Shown in pieces: positions 4,967 to 8,788 of a DNA stretch of 8,788 bases. The first letter of the stretch is position 1; each line of letters opens with the position of its first letter. The stretch comes from CAZPHU01 sp964419255. Lineage in GTDB: Bacteria > Fibrobacterota > Chitinivibrionia > Chitinivibrionales > CAYFVL01. Made by a program: the position numbers and the translations under genes. Where the stretch lies: the NCBI GenBank assembly GCA_964419255.1, contig CAYQOU010000104.1:1-8788 (forward strand). The letters run 5' to 3'. Under the pieces are notes generated by a model. That model saw only the letters and a program-made list of their open reading frames with translations. It was not told the origin of the DNA and ran no database searches.

Positions 4967-7477
4967 ATGCATTTGAAGCGTTTAAGAAGGTGTTTGGTAC
5001 TGATTGCGGGGGCTTCACTTCTCACATCACTTTCGGCTGCTATACATGTAAACGAGGTCGGCTACGAACCTGGGGGCGCAAAGACCGCCATCATTCAGGA
5101 CACCACCGGCACAGGCACGTTCTCATCGACTTTTTCTGTTCAGGACACTCAGGGCGAAGAGGTTTTCTCCGGAGAGGTCAATGAGACCGTGACTGTCGAG
5201 GGATGGGAGGGGCGTGCCTTTGCCGTATGCGATTTTTCTGCCCTTGATACCGAAGGGACCTACACCGTGGTCTGTGGCGATGAGTCGAGCGAGCCGTTTC
5301 TGATCGCCGACAATGTGCTTTTCACCCGGACGGTGGCCGATCAGGTCGGTTTTTTTCAGGGAATGCGGGCCGCGCCCGATGAACATACAGACGTTCCCAA
5401 GTTTGGTGAGGACGGCTCGAGCTACGATGTGCGCGGGGGATGGTATGATGCGACGGGGGATCGGGGAAAGTATCTCTCGCATCTGTCTTTTGCAAACTAC
5501 ATGAATCCTCAGCAGATACCCATGGTGATCTGGTCTCTGCTTCGCTCATACGAGCTGAACGAAACGTTTATCTCCGAGCAGGACATTCCCATGACCGAGG
5601 AGGCCGCCTACGGGGCGGATTACCTTATGCGGGTTCTTGATGATGACGGGTATTTTTATCAGATCATTTTCAATCGGTGGGGGCATGCCGAGGATGGATA
5701 TCACATCTGTTCCTGGCATTTCGATCCGACCGCGCCCGAATATGCGCAGACCGGAATAAAAAACAGCAACTATCAGTGTGCGTTCAGGGAGGGTGGCGGT
5801 ATTGCCATCGCGGCTCTGGCAAAAGCATATGAGATGGGAGTGTCGGGAGAGTTTACCGCGCAGCAGTACCTGGATGGTGCGCAGAGGGCTTACGAGCATC
5901 TCCTGGAGAATAATCTTCAATACTGCGACAACGGCGAAGAGAACATAATCGATGATTACTGCGCACTGATGGCGGCTGTGGAGCTTTACAAGGCGACATC
6001 GGAGTCGGGATATCTCGCCGATGCCCGGAGTCGGGCCGAGTCGCTTATCGAACGTTTCGATGACCAGGGGTTTTTCTTCTCGGATGATGCACGTAACCGG
6101 CCTTACTATCATGCCGCGGAGGAAGGGCTTCCGATCATTGCCCTCATCGAATACAGGGGTATCGATAACTCGAAGGATGCCGCTATTTTTGAGCTGCTGC
6201 AGAAATGGAAGACATGGTACCTGGAGCTTGCCGACGAGGTGAGCAATCCGTTTAACTATGCACGGATGTTCTGGGCGGAGCCGAACTCCTCGGGTCCCGG
6301 ACAGATCGAGGGCGGAAATCTGGCGCTGAATAAGCCGGCTGAAGCATCCACGGTTGAGGGCTCACTTACTCCTGATATGGCGGTGGATGGGCAAACCGGA
6401 AATCAGAGCCGGTGGGGGAGTCAGTTGTATGATGATCCGGAGGACATGTCCTGTGACGAATGGATCACCGTGGATCTTGGCCAGGCCTGTGATATCGACA
6501 AGGTACTGTTGAATTGGGAGACCGCCTTTGCTCCCGGCTATACGATCGATGTTTCTGAAGACGGCTCATCCTGGACGACGGTCTTTACGGAGGAAAATGG
6601 CGACGGGGGAACCGATGAGATTGCCATTTCACCGGCGGCACGTGCACGGTATGTTCGCATGCATGCAAACCGGCGCGATCTGGCATACGCGGGGGTTTCA
6701 TTGTATGAGTTTCAGATAAGCGGATCGGTGTACGTAGACCCCGACGCTCCGGAGGAGCCGATAGAGGGCCACACCAGTTTCTTTCAGCCACATACAAACG
6801 AGACCGGCTACTGGTGGCAGGGGGACAACGCCCGTCTCTCCTCGATGGCCGCGGCGTTTCTGTGGGCCGAAATGAGCCTCGATCCGGCGTTTCGTATCGG
6901 GGATGACGATGTGTCGCGAATCGCATTGGCGCAGCTTGACTGGATACTGGGGAAAAACCCCTTCGGTATGTGCATGATGTATGGATACGGCAAGACCAAC
7001 TATCCCGACTACACGGGAATCGAGGCTTTCCCCAATATCAAAGGCGGCATCTGTAACGGTATCACCAGCGACATGGAAAACGAAACGGATATCGAGTATA
7101 TGCCGCACGGCAACACAACCGACGACTGGCGCTGGACAGAGCAGTGGCTGCCGCACAATGCCTGGTATCTTTTCGCATCGGCGACTCTTTCGTATGTAAA
7201 CGATCGTGAGGTCTCCAGTATCGATCATCCGATCACTACCCCACGATCCCGTCAACCACAGGCGGTGTTTGGAGCCGCGGGTATTTCCCTGAAGGCAAAG
7301 GGTGGTACCGCACGGGTAGTAATAATGGATCTTCAGGGCCGAAAGGTTGCTCAGAGAAAACTCAGCGGCTCAGGCATGCTTTCCTACGAGTCACTGAAAC
7401 TCTCGTCGGGGGCATACATCGCGACGGTACAGACAAACAGTATCCGGCAGACGCAGCGGTTTTACATAAACCGGTAG
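4967..7477 (+). CDS. Secreted glycoside hydrolase family 9 enzyme with a nested F5/8 type C domain and a sorting-type tail
   Basis: This is an inverting GH9 enzyme, probably a beta-glucanase, of 836 residues (834 if TTG at 4973 starts it). A signal peptide (about 1-25, ending SLSAA) precedes an Ig-like CelD_N domain (26-115, from IHVNEVGYEP). The GH9 (alpha/alpha)6 barrel begins near 120. Its catalytic Asp motif is DVRGGWYDATGDRGKY (D161 and D165), with one residue more between the two Asp than the usual DAGD. A discoidin/F5/8 type C domain (about 450-586, NLALNKPAEAS to YEFQISG) interrupts the barrel. The barrel resumes at TSFFQPHTNETGYWWQGDNAR (603-623) and supplies the general acid E725 and N731 in TEQWLPHNA. 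Residues 768-836 (VVIMDLQGRKV to SGAYIATVQT) resemble T9SS type A or FlgD-like C-terminal tails, so export to the surface or medium is likely. The exact substrate is unknown; relatives include cellulases and glucosaminidases. Confidence 0.9.
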   Translation: MHLKRLRRCLVLIAGASLLTSLSAAIHVNEVGYEPGGAKTAIIQDTTGTGTFSSTFSVQDTQGEEVFSGEVNETVTVEGWEGRAFAVCDFSALDTEGTYTVVCGDESSEPFLIADNVLFTRTVADQVGFFQGMRAAPDEHTDVPKFGEDGSSYDVRGGWYDATGDRGKYLSHLSFANYMNPQQIPMVIWSLLRSYELNETFISEQDIPMTEEAAYGADYLMRVLDDDGYFYQIIFNRWGHAEDGYHICSWHFDPTAPEYAQTGIKNSNYQCAFREGGGIAIAALAKAYEMGVSGEFTAQQYLDGAQRAYEHLLENNLQYCDNGEENIIDDYCALMAAVELYKATSESGYLADARSRAESLIERFDDQGFFFSDDARNRPYYHAAEEGLPIIALIEYRGIDNSKDAAIFELLQKWKTWYLELADEVSNPFNYARMFWAEPNSSGPGQIEGGNLALNKPAEASTVEGSLTPDMAVDGQTGNQSRWGSQLYDDPEDMSCDEWITVDLGQACDIDKVLLNWETAFAPGYTIDVSEDGSSWTTVFTEENGDGGTDEIAISPAARARYVRMHANRRDLAYAGVSLYEFQISGSVYVDPDAPEEPIEGHTSFFQPHTNETGYWWQGDNARLSSMAAAFLWAEMSLDPAFRIGDDDVSRIALAQLDWILGKNPFGMCMMYGYGKTNYPDYTGIEAFPNIKGGICNGITSDMENETDIEYMPHGNTTDDWRWTEQWLPHNAWYLFASATLSYVNDREVSSIDHPITTPRSRQPQAVFGAAGISLKAKGGTARVVIMDLQGRKVAQRKLSGSGMLSYESLKLSSGAYIATVQTNSIRQTQRFYINR

Positions 7478-7500
7478 TATACGGTAACGTGTTTCTCCGA

Positions 7501-7532
7501 TCCTTTGGTATCGCTTCAGCGATACCAAAGGA
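7501..7532. terminator. Perfect 14-bp hairpin after the GH9 gene
   Basis: TCCTTTGGTATCGC (7501-7514) and GCGATACCAAAGGA (7519-7532) are perfect reverse complements around a TTCA loop, 23 bases after the GH9 stop. No uninterrupted T-run follows (ATGATCTTTCAGGATTTT), so it may end transcription weakly, protect the mRNA 3' end, or both. Confidence 0.55.
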
Positions 7533-7599
7533 ATGATCTTTCAGGATTTTATCGGAGGAAAATGCCGGCCACGGCAGGCCTGGATGGAAGAGATGTGCG

Positions 7600-7630
7600 A
7601 AAACCAGGATCGGGTAAGGTCCGATCCTGG
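7600..7630 (-). terminator. Rho-independent terminator of the convergent minus-strand gene
   Basis: On the minus strand CCAGGATCGG (7630-7621) pairs perfectly over 10 bases with CCGATCCTGG (7613-7604) around a seven-base loop, followed by TTTT (7603-7600). It begins about 30 bases after the stop of the 258-residue gene. Confidence 0.65.
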
Positions 7631-7649
7631 CTGCATTCGCTCGGTTCGC

Positions 7650-7670
7650 TATCGATTATCAACTATCAAC
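7650..7670 (-). repeat. Heptamer tandem repeat (GTTGATA) covering a stop codon
   Basis: On the minus strand GTTGATA occurs at 7670-7664 and 7663-7657, with a diverged third copy ATCGATA at 7656-7650. The gene's TGA (7661-7659) lies in the second copy. TGA, TAG and TAA triplets in the run cover all three frames, as in the unrelated heptamer at 411-438. Confidence 0.7.
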
Positions 7671-8435
7671 TGCCTCGGCGATTTCTTCTTCATCGGCGAC
7701 CTCGGGAGTCAGTGCCTGGCCGCGTGAGCGCCGCATCCTGGATTTCATGTTTACCTGATCGATCAGCTCGGTCAGCTCCTTACCCAGATCGGTGTACTGT
7801 TCCGGAAAATCCACAATCATCGAGTCCAGATAGTTAAGCAGCTTATCGATTCTGTAGACGATAATGTTGCGTGCGTCAAGCTTCCTTTTGGTCGATGCGA
7901 CATCCTGTGCATTGATTGCTGTTTCTTTCATCTCTGTCGCCTCGAAATCTCTTTGAGACTTGATAAATGTTTCCATCGCCGGGACCAGATCCAGTTTGAC
8001 CAGCGCCTCCTGGGCGTCCTCCTGCTTGCATCTGTCTATGATCACGTTTATGTGAGCGCTTTGGATATCATACGCCTGCTTCTCCAGATCGCGACCGTGT
8101 TTGGTGAAAATGGATTGAAGGAGTTGTGCAGCCTCCTTCATTTCGGGCTTGGAGTTGATTCTGGAATAGCCGTCGATATCCTCGAGAAGGAGTGAGAAAT
8201 TGACATCCCGGGAGGTATCACGCTCCGCCAGGGAAGGCTTAGGTGAGTTGCCTTTGACAAAACCCAACAACTCTTTCATCGTTTTGGCGCCCTGCGTTGC
8301 CTTTTGCAGCTGCCGATTCACAAATTCATCATTCTGTACATACTTGCGAACAATCTCGTTAACCCTGCGCACGATAGTGATCAGATACGCAAATGAGAGC
8401 GCCCCATACAGCCAACTCGGTATTCTCTTAAACAT
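7659..8435 (-). CDS. Membrane-anchored, largely helical protein of unknown function
   Basis: I do not recognise this 258-residue family. One hydrophobic segment lies near residues 7-22 (SWLYGALSFAYLITIV), flanked by KR and RR, so it is either a membrane anchor or an uncleaved signal. The rest is charged and predicted helical: a first helix (RRVNEIVRKYVQNDEFVNRQ), a Ser/Pro-containing linker (GNSPKPSLAERD), then several long helices (about 85-225). An acidic tail (ADEEEIAEAVDS) follows an Arg-rich stretch (SRMRRSRGQ). No Cys cluster, nucleotide-binding loop or catalytic motif is visible. ATG at 8433-8435 has AAGGA seven bases upstream. The gene converges on GH9, has its own terminator, and overlaps a possible short leader reading frame. 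A scaffold or envelope role would be a guess. Confidence 0.75.
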   Translation of the reverse strand: MFKRIPSWLYGALSFAYLITIVRRVNEIVRKYVQNDEFVNRQLQKATQGAKTMKELLGFVKGNSPKPSLAERDTSRDVNFSLLLEDIDGYSRINSKPEMKEAAQLLQSIFTKHGRDLEKQAYDIQSAHINVIIDRCKQEDAQEALVKLDLVPAMETFIKSQRDFEATEMKETAINAQDVASTKRKLDARNIIVYRIDKLLNYLDSMIVDFPEQYTDLGKELTELIDQVNMKSRMRRSRGQALTPEVADEEEIAEAVDS

Positions 8436-8493
8436 ACCAAAATCCTTTCAATTGAATGATTGAGAAAAAAAATGGTGGAAGTAGACGGTGCAC
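8428..8493 (-). CDS. Possible 21-residue leader peptide overlapping the next start codon
   Basis: On the minus strand a perfect AAGGAGG (8510-8504) lies ten bases before a GTG (8493-8491). That GTG opens a 21-codon frame (beginning MHRLLPPFFFS) ending at TAA 8430-8428. Its end overlaps the ATG of the 258-residue gene by eight bases in another frame, the arrangement expected for translational coupling. The start lies inside the palindrome CGGTGCACCG. There is no conservation evidence, so it may be chance. Confidence 0.25.
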   Translation of the reverse strand: MHRLLPPFFFSIIQLKGFWYV

Positions 8494-8545
8494 CGATACA
8501 GCTCCTCCTTTCTGGTAAAGATGTGGTTGATTGTGGGTAACATAA

Positions 8546-8574
8546 TCCGCAGGCGGGTACCGGTGCGGTGCGGA
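8546..8574. other. GC-rich hairpin upstream of the minus-strand gene
   Basis: TCCGCA (8546-8551) pairs with TGCGGA (8569-8574) around a GC-rich loop. It lies upstream of the possible leader peptide and could be a leader structure or a terminator from the right. Apart from this and the CGGTGCACCG palindrome (8486-8495), I see nothing definite between the minus-strand gene and the tandem array. Confidence 0.25.
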
Positions 8575-8624
8575 ATAAAACGAAAAAGTATTTCCATAAA
8601 GCCGTGATTCGCCGATCGAAAAGC

Positions 8625-8788
8625 CGTTTCTCGCGCGAATTTTGGATTTCTGGTTCGGAAAAGTGAAAAATCGCGCGATTTTTTGGATTTCCCGACTGGA
8701 AAAGTGGAATATCGCGCGATTTTTTGGATTTCCCGGCTGGAAAAGTGGAATATCGTGCGATTTTTTGGATTTCCCGGCTGGAAAAGTG
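8625..8788. repeat. 41-bp tandem repeat array with CGCGCG-centred palindromes, continuing past the window
   Basis: Four head-to-tail 41-bp units lie at 8625-8665, 8666-8706, 8707-8747 and 8748-8788. The last two differ at one base, the second differs from the third at three, and the first is clearly diverged. Shared elements are TCGCGCGA, TTTTGGATTTC and GGAAAAGTG. In the second unit AAAAATCGCGCGATTTTT (8666-8683) is an 18-base perfect palindrome. The unit length is not a multiple of three and no gene fits. The array is cut by the window end. Confidence 0.9.

Noticed and set aside
5546..6112. Minus-strand open frame of 188 codons opposite GH9
   Set aside because: The plus-strand frame holds a continuous GH9 catalytic module, and the antisense translation has no motif.
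7505..7837. Plus-strand open frame of 110 codons after GH9
   Set aside because: It begins in a hairpin, passes through a terminator and runs antisense into the 258-residue gene; no family is recognisable.
8448..8543. 31-codon minus-strand ATG frame
   Set aside because: It has no Shine-Dalgarno before its ATG. The only strong ribosome binding site in the area serves a different frame.
8625..8788. CRISPR array
   Set aside because: The units are contiguous 41-bp repeats that differ only by point changes, with no unique spacers and no cas genes in the window.

Overview
This window looks like chromosomal DNA of a polysaccharide-degrading, Gram-negative-type bacterium of the FCB group. A Fibrobacterota or Chitinispirillia-like lineage is my best guess. 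The case rests on a GH5 cellulase-family gene next to a secreted GH9 enzyme whose C-terminal tail resembles the type A sorting/FlgD-Ig-like tails of T9SS cargo. Purine-rich ribosome binding sites are clear before most genes. The lineage is an inference; no rRNA or other marker gene is present.

Layout, left to right. Positions 1-1418 (minus strand) hold a short operon: an atypical NAD(P)-binding SDR/epimerase-like protein, then a YafY/WYL-type HTH regulator. The regulator is split by a -1 frameshift and leaves the window at its left edge. The four-copy heptamer GAAGTAA lies on the SDR stop codon. Positions 1669-2556 (plus) encode a four-segment membrane protein with a Gln-rich helical middle. 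Positions 2557-2937 appear non-coding and carry two strong hairpins. Positions 2938-3432 encode a free-standing PIN-domain protein. Positions 3584-4648 encode a GH5 enzyme that cannot have a signal peptide. A 318-base gap with a terminator and an 11-bp tandem repeat follows. Positions 4967-7477 encode the large secreted GH9 enzyme, with a discoidin (F5/8 type C) domain nested inside the catalytic module. Two hairpins separate it from a convergent minus-strand gene (7659-8435) for a membrane-anchored helical protein of unknown function. The right edge (8625-8788) is a 41-bp tandem array that continues beyond the window.

How the parts may work together: the GH9 enzyme probably acts outside the cell or at its surface on beta-glucan or a related polymer, and the cytoplasmic GH5 may process imported oligosaccharides. 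They appear to be separate transcription units, because a terminator-like hairpin lies between them. The SDR/regulator pair, the PIN protein and the two membrane proteins have no evident link to glycan breakdown. I found no CRISPR array, insertion sequence, tRNA or rRNA. The features most worth a second look are the nested GH9 architecture, the stop-codon heptamer repeats, the 41-bp array, the 11-bp repeat before GH9 and the broken regulator.
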